Translations under genes and position numbers: made by a program
Notes under the pieces: generated by a model
The model's input: the letters and a program-made list of their open reading frames with translations, nothing else
The model's database searches: none
What the model was told of the DNA's origin: nothing
Assembly: GCA_014361455.1 (NCBI GenBank)
Contig: JACIVP010000003.1
Location: 62,001 to 126,000 of the forward strand
Length of the DNA stretch: 64,000 bases
From: Candidatus Methanosuratincola sp.
Lineage (GTDB): Archaea > Thermoproteota > Methanomethylicia > Methanomethylicales > Methanomethylicaceae
Direction of reading: 5' to 3'
Shown here: one piece after another, positions 7,953-16,192 of the stretch
Layout: each line of letters begins with the position of its first letter
Numbering within the stretch: position 1 is the first letter of the stretch

Positions 7953-8990
7953 TTGGCGGATGCACTTCCCCTCAGCAATAGGCTCGCCAGGATCAGGAAC
8001 TTAAGCGGATTGATCGATATCTCGAAGAGCACACTACAGTTGGATATAATACTAGCCCTGAATGCAAACAATGAGCTCTCTCCGGCTGAAATAGCATCGG
8101 TGATAGGACAGAGAAGAAAAGCAGTCACAGATGCCCTCAGGAAGCTGAGAAACAAAGGACTGGTAGACACGACATTAGAAGGAGGTAAGTCGGCGAGGTA
8201 TGTGCTGACTGATCTCGGGATAGAGTTAGTCAAGACCCTGTTGAGCATCCTAGAGGTTTCTCCTTCGGATGAGCCGGGCAGGATAGGCGAAACGGGGGCT
8301 GTCGGGATCGGACAAGCTTTTTCTGGGTCAGAGCCAGCAGGCTTGAAAGAATCTTCAGATGGAAGGAGCCAAAGCATCCTTCATGGTAGATCCTTTCAGG
8401 AGGCGGGGCGGACTAATGGACCTCAGAATTTTACGAGGAGAATTGAGCCGGGCTCGTTCGCGCTCGCGTCTGCGCTGTCTCAGCTGCTCTTTGCACTCGG
8501 AACCGCCAAGGGGAATGCGCTTCCGCTGAGTGAGATAGCTAGCATAATGGGCCTGAGCGAGCAGCGAACCGAGAGCTATTTGGAGTTATTCATGAAGAGC
8601 GAGCCAAGGCTCTTCAGAAGGTACACGGATGACCCCTCATGGGTGAAGCACCTCAGGAAGCTCGGATTGAAGTTAAGGACCAAAAAACGGGAGACATTTT
8701 ATGGGCTGACCCAGGAAGGGCTGCAGTACTTTTACAAACTGCCATCTTACAACCGGATCAGGCGATCCAAGTCATACAAGATGTTGAGCACGCTGACTAG
8801 GTCGAACAGCCCGAGGGAAATAGTGAAGAAACTCTTATTAATTCTACTGATAAGTGAATTATTTTCACTGATAGGGATGGTAGTCCCCTTGGATCTAAGG
8901 ATCACTTCATTCTGGCTTGCTTTTACGATCCTCCTAGGGTCTGTCGCGCTGGCATCAGCCTTAATATACCGGATTGCAAACCACCTCTGA
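7953..8990 (+). CDS. Membrane-anchored double winged-helix regulator, ArnR-like (copy 2)
   Basis: The protein has 345 residues from TTG at 7953, chosen because GGAG at 7940-7943 is 9 nt upstream and directly follows the stop of copy 1. A longer open frame from 7860 would overlap copy 1. The two DNA-binding regions are identical to copy 1. The linker is longer (about 83 residues, Gly/Ser/Pro-rich). The two C-terminal membrane segments (LLLILLISELFSLIGMVVPL and FWLAFTILLGSVALASALIY) are different. The two proteins should therefore read the same DNA site but differ in membrane-proximal signalling. It is followed after 13 bp by cheB. Confidence 0.8.
   Translation: MADALPLSNRLARIRNLSGLIDISKSTLQLDIILALNANNELSPAEIASVIGQRRKAVTDALRKLRNKGLVDTTLEGGKSARYVLTDLGIELVKTLLSILEVSPSDEPGRIGETGAVGIGQAFSGSEPAGLKESSDGRSQSILHGRSFQEAGRTNGPQNFTRRIEPGSFALASALSQLLFALGTAKGNALPLSEIASIMGLSEQRTESYLELFMKSEPRLFRRYTDDPSWVKHLRKLGLKLRTKKRETFYGLTQEGLQYFYKLPSYNRIRRSKSYKMLSTLTRSNSPREIVKKLLLILLISELFSLIGMVVPLDLRITSFWLAFTILLGSVALASALIYRIANHL
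8006..8213 (+). repeat. Direct repeat A, copy 2
   Basis: Identical to 7092-7299. It encodes the first winged helix of regulator copy 2. Confidence 0.95.
8464..8834 (+). repeat. Direct repeat B, copy 2
   Basis: Identical to 7424-7794. It encodes the second helix-turn-helix region of regulator copy 2. Confidence 0.95.
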
Positions 8991-9003
8991 ACTGGTGAGG
9001 TTT

Positions 9004-10029
9004 ATGAAGAAAGTTTTGGTTGCAGACGACTCCTCCCTGATGCGCCGCCTCGTCAGCGACACACTAAGGGGAGAAGGTTTCGAAGTGCTAACTGCCTCAA
9101 ACGGGAAGGAGGCGATCGAGTTGGCAGCCAAAAACAAACCGGATGCTGCCGTCCTAGACGTTAGGATGCCAGTCATGGACGGCCTGGCTGCCCTGAAGGA
9201 ATTCGTTTCCACTGGAATTCCCACAGTCATGTTTAGCTCTCTTACCAAGGAAGACTCCCAAGTCACAATGGATGCTTTAGAGGTTGGCGCCTTCGATTTC
9301 GTCCCGAAGCCAGGAGGCACAGTCACTCTAGACATCTCAGAGGTTAGAGATGATCTGATCAGAAAAGTCAGGGCAGCTGTGATAAGCAAAAAAATTCCGA
9401 TCTTACGACCAAAGACAGGCAAGTCTGGGAGAGTTGAGGGGGTCCATGCCCCCGCATCTTCTGTACTACTCATTGCAGCATCTACGGGGGGGCCGTCATT
9501 CGTAAAGGCGTTAGTTCAGTCACTGGGCAGTGATCTTGAAGCTGCAGTCTTGATAGTTCAGCATATGCCTCCGGTCTTCACAAAATTCTTTGCTGAGAGG
9601 ATAGCATCAGGTTCGCGTATCCCGGTTAAAGAGGGGGAGGAGGGCGACGAAGTCCGCGCAGGTTTGGCGTTTCTGGCCCCTGGCGATTATCATATGGAAG
9701 TTACTTCCGACCCCGTAGCAAGGTTGTCTCTGAACAAAGGACCTAAAGTCAACTACGTCCGACCTTCCGCTGATCCTCTATTTATTTCGGCAGCAAGAAG
9801 GTTCGGCAGGAGGGTGGTGGCAGTGATTCTTTCTGGGATGGGATCGGATGCGAAGGACGGGGCGCTGGCGGTCAAGTCCTTTGGCGGGCACGTGATAGCC
9901 CAAGATGAGACAACGAGTGTAGTTTATGGCATGCCAAGAGCTGTTATCGAGGCTGGCGCGACAGACGAAGTATTGCCATTCGATGAGATACCGAAGAGGG
10001 TGAACGAAATATTAAGTCGCCTGGCATAG
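9004..10029 (+). CDS. cheB: Receptor methylesterase/deamidase CheB
   Basis: The protein has 341 residues from the ATG at 9004, which has a GGTGAGG site just upstream. An N-terminal receiver domain (VADDSSLMRR, phospho-Asp in VLDVRMP) is joined to the methylesterase domain. That domain has the catalytic Ser in AASTGGP (about residue 160), the His in QHMP (about 188) and the Asp in GMGSDAKDG (about 282). CheB-P removes methyl groups from MCP glutamates during adaptation. The matching methyltransferase CheR and deamidase CheD are not in this window. It lies 13 bp after the second ArnR-like regulator, so it is probably in that operon. Confidence 0.95.
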   Translation: MKKVLVADDSSLMRRLVSDTLRGEGFEVLTASNGKEAIELAAKNKPDAAVLDVRMPVMDGLAALKEFVSTGIPTVMFSSLTKEDSQVTMDALEVGAFDFVPKPGGTVTLDISEVRDDLIRKVRAAVISKKIPILRPKTGKSGRVEGVHAPASSVLLIAASTGGPSFVKALVQSLGSDLEAAVLIVQHMPPVFTKFFAERIASGSRIPVKEGEEGDEVRAGLAFLAPGDYHMEVTSDPVARLSLNKGPKVNYVRPSADPLFISAARRFGRRVVAVILSGMGSDAKDGALAVKSFGGHVIAQDETTSVVYGMPRAVIEAGATDEVLPFDEIPKRVNEILSRLA

Positions 10030-10228
10030 AGCAAATAAATATCAGCAAATACCAAATGGTTATATCCAAACAAGTTTTGTTCTATTACCAAATAAAACAG
10101 AAGATATTAGTTAATGTGTTTATTCCGCACCAGTACTTAAGTGGATTTCTGGATAAAACTTTGGGAAAGTAAGTCTGATCTCGCAATTCCCAGAGGGATA
10201 AGTGGCGTTCGGAGATACGGTGATGTAT

Positions 10229-10306
10229 GGTCGCCTTACAAGGCTGCAAAGTCGCCGCTGCGACGACGACCATCGCCGATGCATCTTAATATTATATACG
10301 GTCGCA
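10229..10306 (+). promoter_or_regulatory. arlB promoter region with several GTCGCC elements
   Basis: GGTCGCC occurs at 10229-10235, GTCGCC at 10251-10256 (21-22 bp later, two helical turns) and GGTCGCA at 10300-10306. The TATA-like TTATATAC lies at 10292-10299. The arlB ATG follows 34 nt after the box. Multiple copies fit a strongly controlled promoter for the filament protein. Confidence 0.55.
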
Positions 10307-10333
10307 GTAAAAGCTTGCGTCAGGTGATTGAAA

Positions 10334-10999
10334 ATGAGGAGGATGAATCGAAAGGGCATGACCGGGATTGAGACAGCAATCATTCTCATTGCTTTCGTGA
10401 TCGCTGCTTCGGTCTTTGCGTTCGCTGTGCTCAATATGGGACTATTGACAACCGCTAAGGCGCAGGATGCCATTATATCGGGCGTTGGACAGGCCCAGTC
10501 CTCGCTGAAAATAACAAGTGTATACGCCTACTCTGATAGTGCCGGATCTGAGGCAAATACCAAAGGTGTTGCCATGCTGGTTCAGCCTTCAGGAACTGCC
10601 AACGTTGACTTCACAGCATCAAAGATAGCCATCTCGTACAAGAATGAGCACGTGGCGTATCCTGATGTATACGAGGCCGAAACAGCTTCTGATGTTTTCA
10701 TAAACAAGACGGATTTCGCCGGATCTTACGATGGCAACTTGGTTAATCTTTTGAATGCATCTGGTATGGAAAACCAAACATGTGTAGTAATAGAGATCCA
10801 AGGCGACGGAGATATGCTCCTTGAGCAGGGCGAGCTCTTTGCAGTATACCTCCACTTAGAGAACATTGATTCGAATGCAACACTCGGCGTGTACGACCAA
10901 TTCACAACAGAAATAATCCCAGGCCAGGGTTCAAAACTGACCTTCACTGGAACGATGCCCGCAAGCATACTCGAAGTGATGTTGCTCTCTGGATCCTAA
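10334..10999 (+). CDS. arlB: Archellin (archaellum filament protein)
   Basis: The protein has 221 residues from the ATG at 10334; a TTG at 10328 or the ATG at 10343 are also possible. It has a class III signal peptide: a short basic leader ending RKG, then MTGIETAIILIAFVIAASVF. Prepilin peptidase PibD/FlaK is expected to cut after that Gly. The hydrophobic helix forms the filament core, and the rest is a beta-rich outer domain with several N-linked glycosylation sequons (NKT, NAS, NQT, NAT). It is the only archellin gene here, in contrast to multi-archellin loci of many Euryarchaeota. Confidence 0.93.
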   Translation: MRRMNRKGMTGIETAIILIAFVIAASVFAFAVLNMGLLTTAKAQDAIISGVGQAQSSLKITSVYAYSDSAGSEANTKGVAMLVQPSGTANVDFTASKIAISYKNEHVAYPDVYEAETASDVFINKTDFAGSYDGNLVNLLNASGMENQTCVVIEIQGDGDMLLEQGELFAVYLHLENIDSNATLGVYDQFTTEIIPGQGSKLTFTGTMPASILEVMLLSGS

Positions 11000-11115
11000 G
11001 CCACCATCTTTTTATACTCCATCTCCTAATCCTCTTTTTTTAAACATGAAAAATGAATTTTTGAATTTCATAATATGGATTTTCCACATAAATCAGGGTG
11101 GTTTCAGCGTTGGCT

Positions 11116-11142
11116 GGTCGCCTTAAATAACGCTATTTAAAG
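11116..11142 (+). promoter_or_regulatory. Promoter of the arlCDE-like gene with GGTCGCC element
   Basis: CTGGTCGCCTT (core 11116-11122) is followed after 11 nt by TATTTAAAG at 11134-11142. This gives the rest of the archaellum operon a promoter of its own, separate from arlB. Confidence 0.55.
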
Positions 11143-11200
11143 TATGGATTGAACACAAGATACGAGCGACAACTTCGCTGTATCGAAGAGGGTGCAGAAG

Positions 11201-12208
11201 ATGTCGCTGCTCAAGGAAGAGGACGAAGACCTAGGGATGAAGATCATCCAGCTCGAAGAGAAGACTAACAAGCTGGAGGGTGCAGTAGCCGAGATTTCCA
11301 AAGAGGCGCGCGCGATCCTCAATGATGTCAGAGTGGTCCTGACGGACTTGGAGAACCCAATGAATTACCTCAAAAGCCTCGGGATTGATGAGGTCATGCT
11401 AGCCATGGCCGAGAATATCACAGAAAACAAGCTAAAGGAGTTCATGGAGAAGCGCCTCGAAACGCTCGTGAGGACGGTCGTCGAGGGTAAGCTGAAAGAA
11501 ACGGTGAACGCCATAATTGCAGAGTTTATGGAAAAAGAGGCGGGGGGGATAATAGAAGGAAAGATACGAGATATGAAGGAGAAAGGGATTCTAAATGTTC
11601 CGATAAATGTTGACGAATTGAAGAAAGCCCTTGACGAGAAATTAAGCGAAGCCATAAACATGGACGAATTGAAGGGCACTCTAAAGAAAGAGCTGGAGGA
11701 CTCGATCCAGAAAGATTTAGGTCAGAGCATAGGTAAAGACAAAAGTGCCCTGGAATCGTTGAAAGGGGCGCTTAAGCAAGAAATTCTCACAGAACTTTCG
11801 CAAACTCGGTTCCCGCAAGAGGGTACTGAGATGGCGCATGCTGAAAGAATTTCAAACCAGAATCGACAGCGCCAGCCAGTATCCATAGTTGGAATTACTG
11901 CATGCGCCGCATCCCTCGTGAGGATCTTTGGTAGGAGGGGGGCGGAGCGTGTAGTCGATGACAACTACCGCCTAGGCAGGATAAATGAGGACACAAGGTC
12001 ATCCCTGATAAGGGCGATAAGCATAATGAGTGCAGGGGAGGTTCTAGATATGTCCTACGAGAAGGAGTGCAATATGGAGGATCATGTACTTGTCACGTAT
12101 CTCTTCGATAGGCTAGGAAACGGTGGTGGAGACGTTGACTTTCTCGTGGTCGCGAATCTTCTTGGTAGCTCGTCGATCGTGAAGGGCAAATCCGATCTGA
12201 AAGATTAG
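11201..12208 (+). CDS. ArlC/D/E-like archaellum switch protein
   Basis: The protein has 335 residues from the ATG at 11201 (GAGGGTG about 8 nt upstream; a GTG at 11192 is possible). It begins with a coiled coil (residues 10-50), continues as a long charged helical region with repeat-like EELKEKL-type segments, and ends in a compact domain. That domain (SLVRIFGRRGAERVVDDNYR, then LGRINEDTRSSLI) resembles the ArlD/E domain that sits around the motor and receives the CheF/CheY signal in Euryarchaeota. Crenarchaeota lack these proteins. Position between arlB and arlG supports the call. The match is weak (no Trp in the usual GWIS motif), so ArlC/D/E-like is as far as I go. Confidence 0.6.
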   Translation: MSLLKEEDEDLGMKIIQLEEKTNKLEGAVAEISKEARAILNDVRVVLTDLENPMNYLKSLGIDEVMLAMAENITENKLKEFMEKRLETLVRTVVEGKLKETVNAIIAEFMEKEAGGIIEGKIRDMKEKGILNVPINVDELKKALDEKLSEAINMDELKGTLKKELEDSIQKDLGQSIGKDKSALESLKGALKQEILTELSQTRFPQEGTEMAHAERISNQNRQRQPVSIVGITACAASLVRIFGRRGAERVVDDNYRLGRINEDTRSSLIRAISIMSAGEVLDMSYEKECNMEDHVLVTYLFDRLGNGGGDVDFLVVANLLGSSSIVKGKSDLKD

Positions 12209-12308
12209 GGGGATTTTCTTGTTAAATACTCGACCCGAAAATTCAAAGTATGCCAAAAATATCTCAACTAATATTTTGTATAAAGATAAGGGTCACGAGT
12301 GATCAGAA

Positions 12309-12788
12309 GTGAGCTCGGTCATCACAGAAGGGATACTCACCATTGCTATGGTAATAGCGGCCTCTTCGGTAGCGGTCGTGTTTGTTCAAAATGCGTATCA
12401 GTTAAACTATGCACAATCGATCTATCTTCAGAATACCAAAGACATCTCGATAACCTCAATCAAGATAGTGTTCGCGATCAACTCTTCTGATAATGAGGTA
12501 AAGGTTTGGATAAAGAATACGGGCAGGTATGTTTTCGAGCAAGGTCAGATAAAGCAGTTCAACATATTCTTTGGACCCGTAACCGCCCCTGTTCCGATGT
12601 TTTACAACGGAAGCTTCGACAGCTGGGTTTTTGAGATAGTGAATGACTATGACGAAGACGGCAGGCTAGATCCAGGAGAGACCCTTGAAATAACAATTAC
12701 ACTCAATTACACAGTCTTGGAAGGGGACTACCTCGTGATGGCAAATACGCATAATGGAGTCGACGACAAATTTTTCTTCTCAGTTTAG
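12309..12788 (+). CDS. arlG: Archaellum stator protein ArlG
   Basis: The protein has 159 residues starting at GTG 12309. An N-terminal hydrophobic helix (SSVITEGILTIAMVIAASSV) is followed by an immunoglobulin-like beta-sandwich, as in ArlG/ArlF. The calcium-like loop DYDEDGRLDPGE near residue 115 is notable. ArlG filaments capped by ArlF anchor the motor to the S-layer in the pseudoperiplasm. It lies directly before arlF. A TATA-like TTGTATAAAG sits about 30 nt upstream without the GGTCGCC element. Confidence 0.85.
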   Translation: MSSVITEGILTIAMVIAASSVAVVFVQNAYQLNYAQSIYLQNTKDISITSIKIVFAINSSDNEVKVWIKNTGRYVFEQGQIKQFNIFFGPVTAPVPMFYNGSFDSWVFEIVNDYDEDGRLDPGETLEITITLNYTVLEGDYLVMANTHNGVDDKFFFSV

Positions 12789-12817
12789 TCAAGTTTGGGA
12801 CTGATGGAGGGGGACGA

Positions 12818-13336
12818 ATGAGCGGGTTCGGCGGGGCATTTGCGGCGGCAATGGTTGGGTTGGTTTTTGTTGTCGCAATTTCATCCCTGACCAGCCTATC
12901 AGGATCTTCACTGATGCTCCTTTCCCAGCAGGCTGACAACATAAAGGAAACTAAGAGTGCAATACTTATAATCAGCGGGGAGCTCCAGCCAGGAAGAGAC
13001 TCGGCATTGGTCAACATGACACTTGTAAGCACATCGAGCCAGAACAGGGTTTCTGACTTCAAATATATAGATATTATTGTCACATATAGATATAACAGCA
13101 TGGTGTTTTCAGAACGGCTTTCTTGGCCAGACGGCTGGTCGGTCAATAGAGTCTTTGTTTCAGATGTTGAAGGAGAAATCTTGAACCCCCTCAGGGAGTC
13201 CTGTGGGCTCTGGGACGCGGGAGAAAATTTAGAGATTCTTCTTCGGACCACTCATCCTATCGATCCAAGTTCAGTTTGGTCGATAGTGGTGGCGATGCCA
13301 GACGGTGGCGTGGGAGCAATGAGTTTTGGAGGTTGA
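12818..13336 (+). CDS. arlF: Archaellum stator protein ArlF
   Basis: The protein has 172 residues: a glycine-rich N-terminal membrane helix (GAFAAAMVGLVFVVAISSL) followed by a beta-sandwich domain. The pattern is that of ArlF, which binds the S-layer and acts with ArlG as stator. A strong GGAGGGGG site precedes the ATG at 12818. The adjacency arlG-arlF-(small gene)-arlH-arlI-arlJ is the usual archaellum order with one extra gene inserted. Confidence 0.82.
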   Translation: MSGFGGAFAAAMVGLVFVVAISSLTSLSGSSLMLLSQQADNIKETKSAILIISGELQPGRDSALVNMTLVSTSSQNRVSDFKYIDIIVTYRYNSMVFSERLSWPDGWSVNRVFVSDVEGEILNPLRESCGLWDAGENLEILLRTTHPIDPSSVWSIVVAMPDGGVGAMSFGG

Positions 13337-13340
13337 GCGC

Positions 13341-13544
13341 GTGGTAAACGACGATTCGTATTTTGATCCGATATCAGATGGGCTAAAGTTTTTGCCGAAA
13401 GAAAATTTCAGCGACAATGTCTATAATTTAGACTGCGGAGCGTTTAGTAGCAGGTATGCCATGGAATGGGATGCACATCACTTTATGTATGCAAACGAGG
13501 TTATTATCAGTTTATTTAATCCAGGAGGCGCACTGCAATGGTAG
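13341..13544 (+). CDS. Small acidic protein between arlF and arlH
   Basis: The predicted protein has 67 residues from GTG at 13341, which has GGAGG 8 nt upstream, inside the end of arlF. It is acidic and aromatic (DDSYFDPISDGLKFLP, then YAMEWDAHHFMYANEV). Its stop overlaps the ATG of arlH by 7 bases, so translation is probably coupled. No family is recognised and there is no signal peptide or membrane segment. The tight packing is the main argument that it is real. It could be a cytoplasmic accessory of ArlH. Confidence 0.6.
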   Translation: MVNDDSYFDPISDGLKFLPKENFSDNVYNLDCGAFSSRYAMEWDAHHFMYANEVIISLFNPGGALQW

Positions 13545-14263
13545 TCCAGCCACAGAAACAGGGACAACTGATCAGGATGGGCACAGGAGAACTTGACCGC
13601 CTGATAGGCGGAATTCCAATGCCCTCAATGAACCTGTTAGAGGGAGAAAATGACACTGGAAAGAGTGTATTCGCCCAAGACGTGACCTGGGGAGCACTTA
13701 CTTCGGGGTTCACCGTGAGGTACATCACCACAGAGATGACGGCACAATCACTAGTGTCCCAGATGGAAAGCCTCTCCTTTAATGCCACCCCCTATTTCAT
13801 CGAAGGCAGATTCAAAATAACAGCTTTTCACGCAAAGGGGATCAACTGGGATGAGAACATCGCCTCAAACTATCTATCTGTAATGTTCAATTTCATTAAG
13901 AAGAAGGGGGATGCAAATGTCATCGTATTCGACTCGCTCACGTACATAGCGACCCACTCCTCAGAGAAGGATCTATTAAACTTCCTCTCGGAGCTTAGGA
14001 ACTACGTCGACCAGAGGACTAGGGGGGTCTTCGTCACCATACACCCTTTTGCGTTCGACTCGAATCTGCTGATTAGGATCAGGTCAATATGCGATGGGCA
14101 TATAGTATTCAAGGTGAAAACACTGCCAAGCAATGAAACCGCAAGGACTCTCGAGATACTGAAATTGAGGGGAGCGGCAAAGGCAACCAATAACCTTTGC
14201 ACATTCAAAGTTGAGCCGGGGATTGGACTCAGAGTGTTGCCTTTCACACAAGTTAAGGCCTAG
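13538..14263 (+). CDS. arlH: Archaellum ATPase regulator ArlH
   Basis: The protein has 241 residues of the RecA/KaiC-like fold. The Walker A motif GENDTGKS lies at about residues 37-44 and the Walker B region VIVFDSLT at about 129-136. ArlH binds ATP and docks onto ArlI. Its nucleotide state is thought to switch the motor between assembly and rotation. It follows the canonical order arlH-arlI-arlJ. Its ATG overlaps the end of the small upstream gene. Confidence 0.93.
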   Translation: MVVQPQKQGQLIRMGTGELDRLIGGIPMPSMNLLEGENDTGKSVFAQDVTWGALTSGFTVRYITTEMTAQSLVSQMESLSFNATPYFIEGRFKITAFHAKGINWDENIASNYLSVMFNFIKKKGDANVIVFDSLTYIATHSSEKDLLNFLSELRNYVDQRTRGVFVTIHPFAFDSNLLIRIRSICDGHIVFKVKTLPSNETARTLEILKLRGAAKATNNLCTFKVEPGIGLRVLPFTQVKA

Positions 14264-14347
14264 GATCGCGTACAAACCGATTCATGGCGGCAATGACGTG
14301 GCTGATCGAAAGAGGCTGAAGGGCTGATAGAAAGAGGGCGACAGAAA

Positions 14348-16111
14348 GTGGCCAGTACATCTGCGCAAGGAAGCACATCTAGACCTGACTCAGGAATGAA
14401 CTGCAATTTGGTATACGAGTTGGGTGCAGAGTTCGGCGAGTATGCTGTAAAGGCGCCTCACCTCCACGAGTATGCACATAAAGCACGAAGCAACTCGGAA
14501 TTTGAGGGAATCCCGCTTCAGTTTAAAAAGAGCCTTTCCCAGGACCTCCGTCTCTTGAAGAAGTTCAATCTTATCTATCCTGTTTCCGACAACATATTCA
14601 TACATGTTTTCAAGGGGGCCAGGGATGCGTACGGCAGGTATTGTCCCATAGAGTCGAGGCTCCCGCCGGATAAGAAAAACCTAATCGGAAAGGCAGAGGA
14701 GCTGATCGCCTCAATTATAAATGAAGAAATCGCCCAAAAGATCGTCGAGAAACGTGAAAAGATATTAATCGAACTCTTCGAGGCGGTTGTCAAGATAGAA
14801 GGGAGCTCGACCTCGCCTTCGAAAAACAAGACCAGGATCGCTCCCTTGTTTCTTCCGAAGGAAACCTATGAACAGCTGAAATATGAGATCCTCACGGATA
14901 AGATAGGAATGGGACCGCTAGAGCCCATGATAAAAGATGTATATATAGAGGATATCTCTTGTGATGGCATAGGTCCAGTATTCTTGGAGCATAAGATATT
15001 TGGGTCGATGACCACCACAATAGAGTTTAAGAACGAAAGCGAGCTCGATTCCTTCATTGTAAAGATGTGTGAGAGGATCGGGCGACCAGTTAGCCCGAGG
15101 AGGCCGATTGTGGACGCTTCCCTCTTGGACGGGTCAAGACTGAATGTCGTTTTTGGGAACGATGTTAGTAGAAGAGGAAGCAACTTCACTATCAGAAAAT
15201 TCACAAAGATCCCACTCAGCATAACACAGCTAGTGAAGTTCGGTACACTAGATGCAAGGATGGCAGCGTATATTTGGATGATGCTCGAGTCAGGCATGTC
15301 CATCTTTATTTGTGGTGAAACGGCATCTGGGAAGACAACCACATTGAACGCAATCACAGTTTTCATCAGACCTGACGCAAAAGTCATTACGATTGAAGAA
15401 ACTCCAGAAGTATATATTCCTCACCCGAATTGGGTTAGCGAATGCAGTAGGAGTGGGGAGTCCGAAGCCTCATCGATAGAGCTTTTCGACCTGCTGAAGT
15501 CGGCACTAAGGCAGAGACCGAATTACATCATTGTTGGAGAGATCCGGAGTAAAGAAGGCAATGTGGCATTCCAAGCAATCCAGACCGGTCATCCGGTCAT
15601 CTCCACATTTCATGCAGCTTCAATGCAAAAACTGATCCAGAGGATCACTGGAGATCCCATAAATATTCCAGCGGCATATATTGATAACCTAAATGTGGTA
15701 CTTTTCCAGAGCAGCGTAAAGAGCCCTAAGACAGGGAAGTTTGAAAGGAGGGTAACGAGCATATGTGAGATAATAGGCATAGATCCAGTCGAGAAATCTT
15801 ACAACTTCATAGAGATATTTTCTTGGGATCCGATCACTGATGCGCACACTTTCAGGGGGGTCGGAAACAGCTATCTTCTGGAGTACAAGGTAGCACCCAT
15901 GAAGGGGCTGGCGCCTAAGGACGCCAGGAAAATATACAATGAGCTGGAGCTCAGAACATATATAATTAAGAAGCTCATCGAACTGAACATATTCAACTAC
16001 TATGACGTTTACAATGCCCTCTCCAAGATACACGAGAATCCGTATCTGGCGGACATGACTTTTGACAACTATACAACAAAGGCAATAGACAAGATCTTGA
16101 AAAGTGATTGA
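14348..16111 (+). CDS. arlI: Archaellum motor ATPase ArlI
   Basis: The protein has 587 residues of the type II/IV secretion ATPase family. The Walker A motif GETASGKTT lies near residues 322-331, a catalytic Glu follows in VITIEETPE, and a Walker B/His box is seen in NYIIVGEIRSKEG and TGHPVISTFHAAS. It forms the hexamer driving both archellin assembly and filament rotation with ArlJ. The start is GTG at 14348. It leaves an 84-bp gap after arlH without a gene. Confidence 0.95.
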   Translation: MASTSAQGSTSRPDSGMNCNLVYELGAEFGEYAVKAPHLHEYAHKARSNSEFEGIPLQFKKSLSQDLRLLKKFNLIYPVSDNIFIHVFKGARDAYGRYCPIESRLPPDKKNLIGKAEELIASIINEEIAQKIVEKREKILIELFEAVVKIEGSSTSPSKNKTRIAPLFLPKETYEQLKYEILTDKIGMGPLEPMIKDVYIEDISCDGIGPVFLEHKIFGSMTTTIEFKNESELDSFIVKMCERIGRPVSPRRPIVDASLLDGSRLNVVFGNDVSRRGSNFTIRKFTKIPLSITQLVKFGTLDARMAAYIWMMLESGMSIFICGETASGKTTTLNAITVFIRPDAKVITIEETPEVYIPHPNWVSECSRSGESEASSIELFDLLKSALRQRPNYIIVGEIRSKEGNVAFQAIQTGHPVISTFHAASMQKLIQRITGDPINIPAAYIDNLNVVLFQSSVKSPKTGKFERRVTSICEIIGIDPVEKSYNFIEIFSWDPITDAHTFRGVGNSYLLEYKVAPMKGLAPKDARKIYNELELRTYIIKKLIELNIFNYYDVYNALSKIHENPYLADMTFDNYTTKAIDKILKSD

Positions 16112-16192
16112 AATGAGGATTTCGGATCTTGAGCCTAACAAAGTAACGGATAGAGGCTGGAATTGTCGAGGATGTACAAAGAGTGGATCTAA

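Noticed and set aside
7030-8990. Tandem repeats read as an insertion sequence or integrated element
   Set aside because: There are no terminal inverted repeats, target duplications or transposase. The repeats coincide with protein domains.
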